Below, one piece after another: positions 15,676 through 23,094 of a stretch of DNA of 30,964 nucleotides. The DNA is taken from positions 1 through 30,964 of the forward strand of contig JANNPN010000335.1 in the NCBI GenBank assembly GCA_031400185.1, in the 5' to 3' direction. The DNA comes from UTPRO1 sp031400185 (lineage in GTDB: Bacteria > Desulfobacterota > Binatia > UTPRO1). The position numbers and the translations under genes are program-made. The first letter of the stretch is position 1. Each line of letters begins with the position of its first letter. Under the pieces are notes generated by a model. It made no database searches and was not told the origin of the DNA. It was given only the letters and a program-made list of their open reading frames with translations.

Positions 15676-16248
15676 ATGAAGGGACGACGTGTTGTGGGTA
15701 TCTTGGGGGCGGCGCTAGCGCTCGGGCTGATCGTCGGCGGCTGCGGCGGCGGCGGCAACGGGGGCAGCAATAAGGTCACGGTCAGCGGCGACGCCTTTTA
15801 CCCGCCGGCCAATGGCGGCGATCCCGTCAGGAACGTGCGCTTCATCATCATCGATCCCGACCGTCCGGACGACCCGCTGGCGACCGACGACAGCACCCTG
15901 GTCGGGCGCTACTTCGGCGTGATCCGGAAGACCGTGAGCGTGGCGGTCATTTTGTTCGGAGCAGTCGACGACGAGGCCATCCGGGTGAGCGGCCTCATCC
16001 CGGCCGAGTCGAACAACAACGGGAAGCAGCTCGACGGACAGACCGACATCGCGTGCGAGGCCGGCGTCCAGGCCGTGATCGACGGCGACATCATCGGCAA
16101 CGACCTCGACGCGGAACGCATCCAGAACCTCGAGGACGCGGCGGCGCGCTTCGTCGCGACCACCGACTTCACCGATCCGCTGTCGGTGACGGCGGCGGCG
16201 AATCAGGTGCGCGCGCTCACCAACAACGGCGAGCACCCCGCACCGTAG
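15676..16248 (+). CDS. Hypothetical lipoprotein with a beta-sandwich-like domain
   Basis: This gene encodes 190 residues. ATG 15676 follows a strong GGAGGAGGGG. The signal peptide ends in a lipobox with Cys23 ('LIVGGC'), followed by a Gly-rich linker. The next portion ('VTVSGDAFYPP', 'RNVRFIIIDPDRPDDPLATD', 'GRYFGVIRKTVSVAVI') resembles a carboxypeptidase regulatory-like or transthyretin-type fold, but the match is loose. The C-terminal half is helical ('RIQNLEDAAARFVATTDF'). Expected to be anchored in the inner or outer membrane. No function assigned. It is followed by a short open frame at 16262 and a strong terminator. Confidence 0.7.
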   Translation: MKGRRVVGILGAALALGLIVGGCGGGGNGGSNKVTVSGDAFYPPANGGDPVRNVRFIIIDPDRPDDPLATDDSTLVGRYFGVIRKTVSVAVILFGAVDDEAIRVSGLIPAESNNNGKQLDGQTDIACEAGVQAVIDGDIIGNDLDAERIQNLEDAAARFVATTDFTDPLSVTAAANQVRALTNNGEHPAP

Positions 16249-16261
16249 ATAAGGGGATCTC

Positions 16262-16354
16262 GTGACCCGCCGGCTCGCTGCGCTCGGCCTCGCGCTGCGC
16301 GCGCGGAGGCGAGGGCGGATCAGGGCAGATCGACGGCGGCGCGTTCTCGCGTAA
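16262..16354 (+). CDS. Short frame with a signal-like start, probably a truncated remnant
   Basis: A GTG at 16262 has AGGGG 5 nt upstream and starts 'VTRRLAALGLALRA', which looks like the first half of a signal peptide. The frame then turns into arginine-rich sequence and stops at TAA 16352, inside the terminator stem. It is only 30 codons long. It may be the stump of a deleted secreted-protein gene, or chance. I do not believe it makes a functional protein. Confidence 0.2.
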   Translation: MTRRLAALGLALRARRRGRIRADRRRRVLA

Positions 16355-16375
16355 CGCGCCGCCGTTTGCTTTTGT
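16333..16375 (+). terminator. Intrinsic terminator
   Basis: A perfect 13-bp stem, ACGGCGGCGCGTT (16333-16345) and AACGCGCCGCCGT (16353-16365), with a 7-nt loop, is followed by TTGCTTTTGTT. It is the best rho-independent terminator in the window. It ends transcription of the lipoprotein gene 84 nt after its stop, and directly abuts the next gene. Confidence 0.85.
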
Positions 16376-16383
16376 TGGCGGCG

Positions 16384-16935
16384 ATGGCGCGCACGATCTG
16401 GACGATCGGCCACTCGACGCACTCGGCGGAGGTGTTTTTCGGTTTCCTCGAATGGCACGCGATCCGGACGCTCGCCGACGTCCGTGCCATCCCGGGATCG
16501 CGCCGCCACCCGCAATTCGGCCGCGACGCGCTCATGCTGAGCTGCCAGGCGCGCGACATCGCGTATCACTGGATGCCGGGCCTCGGCGGACGCCGCCGCC
16601 GGAAGCGCGGTGCGCCGTCGCCGCACGTCGCGTGGCAGGTGCCGGCGTTTCGCGCCTACGCCGACTACATGGACACGCCCGAGTTCGCGGGGGCGCTCGC
16701 CGACCTCGAGCGCGTGGCGGAGGCGGCGCCCACCGCCTATCTCTGCGCCGAGGCGCTCTGGTGGCAGTGCCACCGCCGGCTGATCTCCGACCGGCTGCTG
16801 GTCGTCGGCTGGACCGTGCTGCACATCGACTCGGGCGGCCACTCGAAGCCGCACCAGCTTCCGGAGTTCGCCCGAGTCGATGCGGGTCGGTTGATCTACG
16901 ACGTCGGCGTCACTCTGGAGCTGCCGACGACGTAG
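16384..16935 (+). CDS. DUF488 family protein
   Basis: This is a 183-residue DUF488 protein. Family motifs are present: 'IWTIGHSTHS' at the start, 'DVRAIPGSRRHPQFGRDAL' (residues 32-50), and the conserved 'CAEALWWQCHRRLI' (C121, H130). The family is widespread and small; its biochemical role is unsettled. ATG 16384 is chosen because it begins the conserved motif; an in-frame TTG at 16366 would add six residues but lies in the terminator tail. No good ribosome site precedes either start. The last 26 bp overlap the 3' end of the convergent secreted protein gene. Confidence 0.85.
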   Translation: MARTIWTIGHSTHSAEVFFGFLEWHAIRTLADVRAIPGSRRHPQFGRDALMLSCQARDIAYHWMPGLGGRRRRKRGAPSPHVAWQVPAFRAYADYMDTPEFAGALADLERVAEAAPTAYLCAEALWWQCHRRLISDRLLVVGWTVLHIDSGGHSKPHQLPEFARVDAGRLIYDVGVTLELPTT

Positions 16936-17860
16936 CGGCAGGCACCGTGCACACGGCGGCCGGTCGGGCGGACTGCTCCGGCAACAGGTAGCCGGTCCCG
17001 AAGGTTCCGAGCGATTCGGTGAAGTAGATGAGGCGGTTCAGGTTCGGACTGTCGGCCGCGGTGAAGAGCATGCTACCGGCCGAGCCGTTCACGCCGGTGC
17101 CCGCAACCGACGCGAGGTCCGTGACCGTCACCCCGTTGGCAGTGAAGGTCGTGTCCGCGATCAGCGAGCCGTTCTGACGCGTGGCCGCAAGAAACCACGT
17201 CGTCGACCCGATCGCGGCGCGGTAGGTCGGGGCATACTCGTCCTCGAAGTTGATGAAGATGAGCTGATTGCCGCCGTTCCCGACCGGCGCCAGGGTGGTG
17301 GGGTCGTAGTATGCCGAGAGCGTCGCCGAGAGAGGGCGGATGAACTGGAGCCGCACGTTCACGCCGTCGATGACCGTCTCGAACGTCGGTGGTTCGCCGT
17401 TGCTCTGAAACGCGCTGCGGCCCGCAGCCGAGGCGCCGAAGGCCGACCCCGTCAGCAGATTCGCGACCGTGAAGTTCCCGGTGAGGGCGCGCGTGACGAT
17501 CGGTTGGCCCGAGATGCTGACGGCGGTCGCGATCGCGATCCCGGCTTGCGCCGGCAGGCCGTCGCCGCGAAGGCTGCCGACGTCGATGACCTTGACCTCC
17601 CCCGCGGTGAGCGTCACCGCGCGCGAGAACGGCGTGCTGAAGGTCGGGCCGTAGTAGAGGAAGCTCACGGTCATCTCGCTGAAGCCGTTGTTCCGGAGCG
17701 TGATGAACGTCGTGAAGTTGGCGCGCGTGTCGTAGTAGTAGATCAGCTGGTCGCCGGTCGCGATCGGTGCGCCGAGCGTCGGCCCTTCGCTCTCTCCCGC
17801 CCGCGCCTCGCTCGTCGTGAGGACGAGCACCATCAGCATCACTCCGAAGATTCTCCGCAT
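16910..17860 (-). CDS. Secreted hypothetical protein with beta-rich domain
   Basis: The protein has 316 residues from ATG 17860-17858, with GGAGG 5 nt upstream. An alternative in-frame start at 17902 would put 14 polar residues before the signal. The signal peptide is clear (cut near 'TSEARA', residue 21). The mature protein is Thr/Gly/Asn-rich and beta-like ('LIYYYDTRANFTTFITLRNN', 'GNQLIFINFEDEYAPTYRAA', 'RLIYFTESLGTFGTGYLLP'), with almost no charge clusters and one Cys near the end. It partly resembles the 4758-5354 product in the aromatic strand followed by 'NFTTFITLRNN' (compare 'GFDTGISIANT'). No enzymatic motif seen. Its 3' end overlaps the DUF488 gene by 26 bp. Confidence 0.78.
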   Translation of the reverse strand: MRRIFGVMLMVLVLTTSEARAGESEGPTLGAPIATGDQLIYYYDTRANFTTFITLRNNGFSEMTVSFLYYGPTFSTPFSRAVTLTAGEVKVIDVGSLRGDGLPAQAGIAIATAVSISGQPIVTRALTGNFTVANLLTGSAFGASAAGRSAFQSNGEPPTFETVIDGVNVRLQFIRPLSATLSAYYDPTTLAPVGNGGNQLIFINFEDEYAPTYRAAIGSTTWFLAATRQNGSLIADTTFTANGVTVTDLASVAGTGVNGSAGSMLFTAADSPNLNRLIYFTESLGTFGTGYLLPEQSARPAAVCTVPAATSSAAPE

Positions 17861-17927
17861 CCCTGCCTCCCACGGGGCCGCGCCCCTGTCATCGTCATCC
17901 ACCAGTGCGGAACGTCGGCGACGCTCG

Positions 17928-17956
17928 CGTCGCGGCCATTTAGTCGCGCCGCGACG
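17928..17956. promoter_or_regulatory. Inverted repeat in a divergent intergenic region
   Basis: CGTCGCGGC (17928-17936) and GCCGCGACG (17948-17956) form a perfect 9-bp inverted repeat with an 11-nt spacer. It lies between the divergent starts of the secreted protein (17860) and the lysyl oxidase (18016). It could be an operator or an RNA hairpin; composition alone makes such GC-only repeats fairly common here. Confidence 0.3.
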
Positions 17957-18015
17957 TGGCCGTCAAATCGTCGTGCGGTTGGGGCCGTGCGGATCCCATG
18001 CTACCGAGCGTACCC

Positions 18016-18657
18016 ATGCAGGTCCGGACGCTCCTCGTGATGCTCGTGCTAGTCGGCTGCGGCGGTGACGACGCGCACGTGTCGACCGGCGTCGATCTGC
18101 AGGTCGACCGCGCGCCGACCGAGGCGACGCTGCAGTTGACCGAAGAGGACTTCGCGCCGACCGACTGCGCGGTCATCGAGGGCGCGATCGCCGCGCCGGG
18201 GCGCCGCCGGCTGCTGCGCTTCGACACGGTGGTCGTGAATCGCGGCAGCGCGGACCTGGTCGTCGGCGATCCCGCCGACCCCGCGCCGCCGTTCACCCGC
18301 GACGACTTCGAGCTCAGTCCCTGCCACGGTCACTACCACTTCCTTGGCTTTGCTTCGTACGAGCTCCGCGACTCGAACGACCGTGTGGTCGGCTTCGGCC
18401 ACAAGCAGAGCTTCTGCATGACCGACTCGCGCCGCTACGTCGGCGACCGACCGCGCCGCTTCGACTGCGGCTTCCAGGGCATCACGGTCGGGTGGGGGGA
18501 CCGCTACGGATTCGACATCGACGGCCAATGGGTCGACGTGACCGGCGTCCCGCCCGGCGACTACGTGCTGATCGTGACCGTCAACCCCGACGGCAAGCTT
18601 CCCGAGCGCGTGGGCGGCGCGCCGAACGTCGTCCGCGTCCCGGTCGTCATTCCGTGA
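18016..18657 (+). CDS. Lysyl oxidase-like copper amine oxidase, lipoprotein
   Basis: This is a 213-residue bacterial member of the lysyl oxidase family. ATG 18016 begins a lipoprotein signal with Cys15 ('VLVGCGG'); in-frame starts at 17998 and 17956 give poorer leaders. The copper-binding motif 'PCHGHYHFLGF' supplies H104, H106 and H108, matching the CHxHYH of animal LOX. 'GHKQSFCMTDS' (K130) and 'GWGDRYGFDIDGQWVDVTGV' (Y164) align with the lysine and tyrosine that form the lysyl tyrosylquinone cofactor in human LOX. Their separation is 34 residues here versus 35 there. 'YVLIVTVNP' follows as in eukaryotic enzymes. Likely function: oxidative deamination of lysine or other primary amines outside the cytoplasm. 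The physiological target is unknown. The threonine ammonia-lyase gene starts 52 nt later. Confidence 0.88.
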   Translation: MQVRTLLVMLVLVGCGGDDAHVSTGVDLQVDRAPTEATLQLTEEDFAPTDCAVIEGAIAAPGRRRLLRFDTVVVNRGSADLVVGDPADPAPPFTRDDFELSPCHGHYHFLGFASYELRDSNDRVVGFGHKQSFCMTDSRRYVGDRPRRFDCGFQGITVGWGDRYGFDIDGQWVDVTGVPPGDYVLIVTVNPDGKLPERVGGAPNVVRVPVVIP

Positions 18658-18697
18658 CGTCGGCGTTTCGCCCCAGGCGAATCGGCCCGAAATCCGC

Positions 18698-18703
18698 TAC
18701 CCT
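18698..18703 (+). promoter_or_regulatory. Candidate -10 box (TACCCT) for a leaderless ilvA transcript
   Basis: TACCCT ends 6 nt before the A of ATG 18710, the spacing expected if transcription starts at the start codon. No Shine-Dalgarno sequence is visible for this gene and no convincing -35 box. A similar arrangement precedes the SDR gene at 23095. Confidence 0.35.
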
Positions 18704-18709
18704 CGCCTG

Positions 18710-20221
18710 ATGCACGACATGCTGAAGCGGGTCGTGAACGCGCGGGTGGCCGAGGTGCTGCCCGCGCCGACGCCGCTCGACCCCGCACCCGGCCTCTCGG
18801 CGCGCGTCGGCCGCTCCGTGCTGCTGAAGCGCGAGGACCTGACGCCGATCTTCTCGTTCAAGATCCGCGGCGCTTACAACCGGATCGCACACCTCGACGA
18901 GCGCGCCCGCGCGGCCGGCGTGATCGCCGCGTCGGCCGGCAACCACGCGCAAGGGGTCGCGTACGCGGCGACGCGGCTCGGGCTCCGGTGCCGCATCGTG
19001 ATGCCGCGCACGACCCCCGCGATCAAGGTCGGAGCGGTCCGAGGCTATGGGGTCGACGTCGAGCTCGTCGGCGACGACTACGCGGCTGCAGCCGCGCGCG
19101 CCGCCGCCGTCGCGGCCGAGACCGGCATGACGGTCGTGCCGCCGTTCGACGACCTCGACGTGATCGCCGGGCAGGGCACCGTCGGCCTGGAGATCCTGCG
19201 TCAGGCGCCGCGCGACCTCGGCAGCATCTTCGTGCCGATCGGCGGCGGCGGGCTCGCCGCCGGGCTCGCGGCGGTCGTGAAGGAGCTGCGGCCGGACGTC
19301 CGCATCGTCGGCGTCGAGCCCGACGACTCCGACGCGATGACGCGCTCGCTCGCGGCCGGCGAGCGGATCGTGCTGGACCACGTCGGCCGCTTCGCCGACG
19401 GTGTCGCGGTCCGCCAGGTCGGCGCGCTCACCTTCGACCTCTGCCGCCGCCACCTCGACGCCACGATGACGGTCACGACCGACGAGATTTGCGCTGCCAT
19501 CAAGGACGCCTTCGAGGAGACCCGCACCGTGCTCGAGCCGTCCGGCGCGGTGGCGCTCGCCGGCATGAAACGCGCCGCCGAGGACGGCACGCTCGCGGCC
19601 GGCGCCGTCGTGGTGATCGCGTCCGGCGCCAACATGAACTTCACGCGTCTCGGCTACGTGACCGAGCGCGCCGAGATCGGCGAGCATCGCGAGGCGATCC
19701 TCGCGGTGACGATCCCCGAACGGCCCGGCGCGTTCCTCGAGTTCTGCCGCACGATCGGCGAGCGCAGCGTGACCGAGTTCAACTACCGGCTCGCGACCCG
19801 GAGCGAGGCCCACATCTTCGTCGGGCTCGAGGTGACAGGGGCGGCGGAGGCGGCGGCGATCGCCGACACGCTCCGCGCCCACGGCTACGCGTGCGTCGAC
19901 CTCGGCGGCGACGAGCTCGCCAAGACCCACGTGCGGCACATGGTGGGCGGCCGGAGCCCGAGCGCGAGTGACGAGGTCCTCTACAGCTTCGAGTTCCCGG
20001 AGCGGCCGGGCGCGCTCATGCAGTTCCTCACGAGCCTCGGCAGCCGCTGGAACATCTCGCTCTTTCACTATCGCAACAACGGCGCGGCATACGGGCGCGT
20101 GCTCTGCGGATTCGAGGTGTCGCCGGGGGAGCGCGCCGCGCTCGCGGCGACGCTCGCGCAGCTCGGCTTTCGCTGCAGCGACGAGACCGACGCGCCGGCC
20201 GCGCGCTTCTTCCTGCGGTGA
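18710..20221 (+). CDS. ilvA: Threonine ammonia-lyase (threonine dehydratase), biosynthetic type
   Basis: This is a 503-residue fold type II PLP enzyme that converts threonine to 2-oxobutanoate and ammonia, the first step toward isoleucine. K51 in 'FSFKIRGAYN' is the Schiff-base lysine; 'SAGNHAQGVA' binds substrate; 'PIGGGGLAAG' is the phosphate loop. After the catalytic domain (to about 320) come two ACT-like regulatory domains: 'LAVTIPERPGAFLEFCRTIG' (from about 337) and 'YSFEFPERPGALMQFLTSLG' (from about 425). This is the arrangement of the isoleucine-inhibited long form such as E. coli IlvA. An ATG nine bases on (18719) is an alternative start. The stop overlaps the GTG start of the next gene, so the two are translationally coupled. 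Confidence 0.95.
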   Translation: MHDMLKRVVNARVAEVLPAPTPLDPAPGLSARVGRSVLLKREDLTPIFSFKIRGAYNRIAHLDERARAAGVIAASAGNHAQGVAYAATRLGLRCRIVMPRTTPAIKVGAVRGYGVDVELVGDDYAAAAARAAAVAAETGMTVVPPFDDLDVIAGQGTVGLEILRQAPRDLGSIFVPIGGGGLAAGLAAVVKELRPDVRIVGVEPDDSDAMTRSLAAGERIVLDHVGRFADGVAVRQVGALTFDLCRRHLDATMTVTTDEICAAIKDAFEETRTVLEPSGAVALAGMKRAAEDGTLAAGAVVVIASGANMNFTRLGYVTERAEIGEHREAILAVTIPERPGAFLEFCRTIGERSVTEFNYRLATRSEAHIFVGLEVTGAAEAAAIADTLRAHGYACVDLGGDELAKTHVRHMVGGRSPSASDEVLYSFEFPERPGALMQFLTSLGSRWNISLFHYRNNGAAYGRVLCGFEVSPGERAALAATLAQLGFRCSDETDAPAARFFLR

Positions 20222-21021
20222 GGCGGATCGCGCTCGCCGCGACGCTCCACGACCCGGAGGGCGCGCTCGCCGGCGAGATCGGGCGGTGGCTCCCGCGCCT
20301 GCGCCGGCTCTACGCGCGCGTGCAGGTCGCGAGCAGCCCGCCGACCGCCGCGAGCGTCCGCGCGCTGCTCGCGGCCCACGGCGTCGACGCCGGGGCGCCG
20401 CCGACGAACACGCGCGGCCCGCTCTATCGCCTGTCGCTTCGGCGCGCGCTGGCGGCCGACGTGGAGCGCGTCCACTACCTCGACTTCGACCGCGCGCTCC
20501 ACTGGGTCGCGCGGAAGCCCGCGGAGCTCGCGGCGCTTCTTGCGCGCGCGGCGCGCTATGACGCGCTCCTGGTCGGACGCACGCGGCGTGCCCACGCGAG
20601 CCACCACGAGGCGCTCTTCGCGACCGAGCTCGTCGCGGCGGACGCGTTCGCCGCCCGGCTCGGGCTGAAGATGCCGGTCGACTTCCTCGCGCCCTCGTTC
20701 GTGCTGTCGCGCGCCGCAACGGAACGGCTGCTCGCGCGCTCACGCGCGCGCGGTTCGGCGATGTACGGCGAGTGGGCGGCCCTTCTGGTGGGTCTCGGCC
20801 CGCTCGCCTACGTCGAGTGTGACGGCCTCGACTGGGAAACCCCCGACCGCTACCGCGCGGAGGTCCGCCGCATCGGCCGCGCCGCCTGGCGCCGCGCCGC
20901 GAGCACGGAAACCGAGTGGACGATGCGCCGCGCGATGGCGCGCGAGTTCATCGCCGGCTGCGACCGCGCGCTCCGCCGTTGGCCCCTTCAGCGACGCGCG
21001 GCGATCCGCCGCTTGCGCTGA
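20218..21021 (+). CDS. Glycosyltransferase-like protein, family uncertain
   Basis: This is a 267-residue protein starting at GTG 20218, which overlaps the ilvA stop (GTGA). It has no signal peptide or membrane helix. The segment 'VHYLDFDRALHW' (residues 85-96) resembles the DxD metal/nucleotide-sugar motif of GT-A glycosyltransferases. It is preceded by a Rossmann-like 'RIALAATLHDPEG' start. 'RYDALLVGRTRR' and 'KMPVDFLAPSFVLSRAATER' fit the acceptor half of such enzymes. I do not recognise a characterised homolog. Tight coupling to threonine dehydratase has no evident metabolic sense and may be only genomic packing. Codon use is like its neighbours, extremely rich in Ala and Arg. Confidence 0.6.
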   Translation: MRRIALAATLHDPEGALAGEIGRWLPRLRRLYARVQVASSPPTAASVRALLAAHGVDAGAPPTNTRGPLYRLSLRRALAADVERVHYLDFDRALHWVARKPAELAALLARAARYDALLVGRTRRAHASHHEALFATELVAADAFAARLGLKMPVDFLAPSFVLSRAATERLLARSRARGSAMYGEWAALLVGLGPLAYVECDGLDWETPDRYRAEVRRIGRAAWRRAASTETEWTMRRAMAREFIAGCDRALRRWPLQRRAAIRRLR

Positions 21022-21074
21022 CGTCGCCGCACGTCGCGCGCATGCGATGCGCCGATCGCGCCGCCGCGAACCGA

Positions 21075-22925
21075 CTACCCGACCGCGCGCTCGCTCCGGT
21101 CGGTATCGATGAGCCGCACCGGCACCGATACGGTGAAGGTGCTGCCCTCGCCTGGCATGCTCTCGACCCGCACGGTACCGCCGAGCGCCTGCGTCAGGCG
21201 CATCGCGATGTAGAGGCCGAGGCCGACCCCGCCGTGGCGGCGCGTGTCGGAGCCGTCGGCCTGGCGGAACATATCGAAGATGACTCCGATTTGCTCGGTC
21301 GGGATCCCGATGCCGGTATCCGCGACGGTGAGGATCAACTGGTCGCCCGCCGGCTCCGCGGCGTCCGGGCGTGCCACGTCGAGCCGCGCGTGCACGGACA
21401 CGACGCCGCGCTCGGTGAACTTGAGTGCGTTGTGCACGAGGTTGCGGATCACGGTCACGAGCTTCGGTCCGTCGAGCTCCGCGGTCGGGAGGCTGTCCGC
21501 CACCGACCATGCGAGTGAGACGCCGTCTTTCCGCCAGTACTCCGGGATGCCCGCGCGCATGTCGGCGATGAACGCCGGCAGAGCGACGGGGGTGGCATTC
21601 AGCGGCAATCGTCCTGCCTCGAGGCGGCTCACGTCGAGCGTCGCTTGAATCATCTCCAGCAGCTGGAGCGCATAGAAATGGACCCGGTCGAGCGTGTCGA
21701 GTCGGAACGCGGCGCCCGCGTCGTCCGTTGCCTCGCGCGCGTCGTCGCGGAGCAGGTCGGTATAGCCGATGATCGCGTTCAGCGGCGAGCGGAGCTCGTG
21801 GGACATCGTCCCGATGAACTCCGACTTGAGCGTGCTCGCCGCCCGCAGCTCGTCGAGGAGCCGCACGTTGTCGAGGGCGAGCACGGTCTGGTGCGCGATC
21901 CCGATCAGCAAGCGCTCGCTGCTCGGGTGAAACGCCGTTGCGGGGTCGTCCTGCCCGAGCAGCAGCACGCCGAGGCCCTCGTCGCCGCGCCGGAGTGCCG
22001 CCGCGATGAACGGGCCGATCTTCCAGCGGTCGCTCATCATCGCGGAGATCGGCGAGGCCTCGGGCGAGCGCACGGCGAAGCAGCGATCGCGCGGGAGTGA
22101 AGCGAGCAGGCCGTCGAACGCCGACGAGCGGAACTCGACGCTCTTGATCTCCTCGTCGAGCGTGCCCGTGCGCGACGCGAGGCCCATGACGCGGAACTTG
22201 CCGTTCTCCGGGTTGCGCACGATGGCGCACGACCACGTGCTGCCGGTGATCTCGCGGGCCAGCTCGGTCACGTGCTCCAGAACCGACCCGCTGCTGGTGG
22301 TCGTGTTGGCGAGCGCGCGTGCGACGGTCAGGAGCGCCTCGGAGAGCCGGGCGCTGCCCTCGGCCTCGCCGCTCTTCGCGACCAGGCGCTCGCCGTAGAA
22401 CCGGCTCTGCTGGGCGACCAGGAAGAAGACGACGATCGGGATCACGACCGGCATCGACCAGTCGATCGTCGGCGAGAGCCAGAGATGCGCGCCCGTCGCG
22501 AGCGTCGCCATCACGAGGCCGCAGAGCAGCGAGAAGAGCGCGCACGGGACGATCATCAGCAGATAGAGAAAGTGGAACTCGTTCGGCAGGTCGGGGGCGA
22601 GCGTGAGGCCGAGCGTGAAGCAGCACACGTCGACGATGAACTGCGTGTAGATGAGCGCGCCGAGCCAGCGCCGGCTCGCGATCCAGCGCCGGTACGGGAC
22701 CGTCAAGAGGATTTCGACGGCGCCGATCCCGACGAGCGACCAGATCGGCAGCTCCGGCAGCAAGGTCAGCCGGAGGACGATCGTGATCGTCACGAGGACC
22801 GTCGCCGTGAGACACCGCGACGTGTCGAGCCACGTCGTGATGCCGACGAGGTCGTCGGCGGGCAGGTCGAAGACACCGGCGTTCAGGCGCGCAAGGAGTC
22901 CGCGCTGCGGGACGGGTGCCGGCAT
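21075..22925 (-). CDS. Membrane sensor histidine kinase with GAF domain
   Basis: This is a 616-residue protein from ATG 22925-22923. Residues of about 40-172 hold about six hydrophobic helices (for example 'ATVLVTITIVLRLTLL', 'MPVVIPIVVFFLVA'). A GAF-like domain follows at about 195-355 ('ALLTVARALANTTTSSGSVL' to 'IGIAHQTVLALDNVRLLDEL'). The dimerisation domain has the phospho-acceptor H376 in 'MSHELRSPLNAIIGY'. The ATPase domain has the N box 'VIRNLVHNALKF', G1 'VADTGIGI' and G2 'GGVGLGLYIAM'. All kinase motifs are intact. There is no response regulator in the window, so it is an orphan kinase. No good ribosome site precedes the start; upstream in-frame alternatives are equally weak. It diverges from the SDR gene. 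Confidence 0.9.
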   Translation of the reverse strand: MPAPVPQRGLLARLNAGVFDLPADDLVGITTWLDTSRCLTATVLVTITIVLRLTLLPELPIWSLVGIGAVEILLTVPYRRWIASRRWLGALIYTQFIVDVCCFTLGLTLAPDLPNEFHFLYLLMIVPCALFSLLCGLVMATLATGAHLWLSPTIDWSMPVVIPIVVFFLVAQQSRFYGERLVAKSGEAEGSARLSEALLTVARALANTTTSSGSVLEHVTELAREITGSTWSCAIVRNPENGKFRVMGLASRTGTLDEEIKSVEFRSSAFDGLLASLPRDRCFAVRSPEASPISAMMSDRWKIGPFIAAALRRGDEGLGVLLLGQDDPATAFHPSSERLLIGIAHQTVLALDNVRLLDELRAASTLKSEFIGTMSHELRSPLNAIIGYTDLLRDDAREATDDAGAAFRLDTLDRVHFYALQLLEMIQATLDVSRLEAGRLPLNATPVALPAFIADMRAGIPEYWRKDGVSLAWSVADSLPTAELDGPKLVTVIRNLVHNALKFTERGVVSVHARLDVARPDAAEPAGDQLILTVADTGIGIPTEQIGVIFDMFRQADGSDTRRHGGVGLGLYIAMRLTQALGGTVRVESMPGEGSTFTVSVPVRLIDTDRSERAVG

Positions 22926-23081
22926 CGCATGACATACCAGCAAGCGCCATGCCCCATCGCGGGGTTGGCGCCGGGTCGCAACCGGGCGACCAGGCGAGGC
23001 CTGCGCCGCCGTGCCCTCCCGCCCGGACACCCCGGCCGTCATCCTAGTGACGGTCCCTTCGCCGTTTCCGACGGTCTCGAC

Positions 23082-23087
23082 TACACT
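23082..23087 (+). promoter_or_regulatory. Candidate -10 box (TACACT) for a leaderless SDR transcript
   Basis: TACACT ends 7 nt before ATG 23095 and no Shine-Dalgarno sequence is present, so transcription could begin at the start codon. No convincing -35 is visible at 16-18 nt. It mirrors the TACCCT upstream of ilvA. Confidence 0.35.
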
Positions 23088-23094
23088 CACCCGG

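Noticed and set aside
18647..20743. A 698-codon minus-strand frame opposite ilvA
   Set aside because: Antisense to a clear threonine ammonia-lyase; low-complexity composition.
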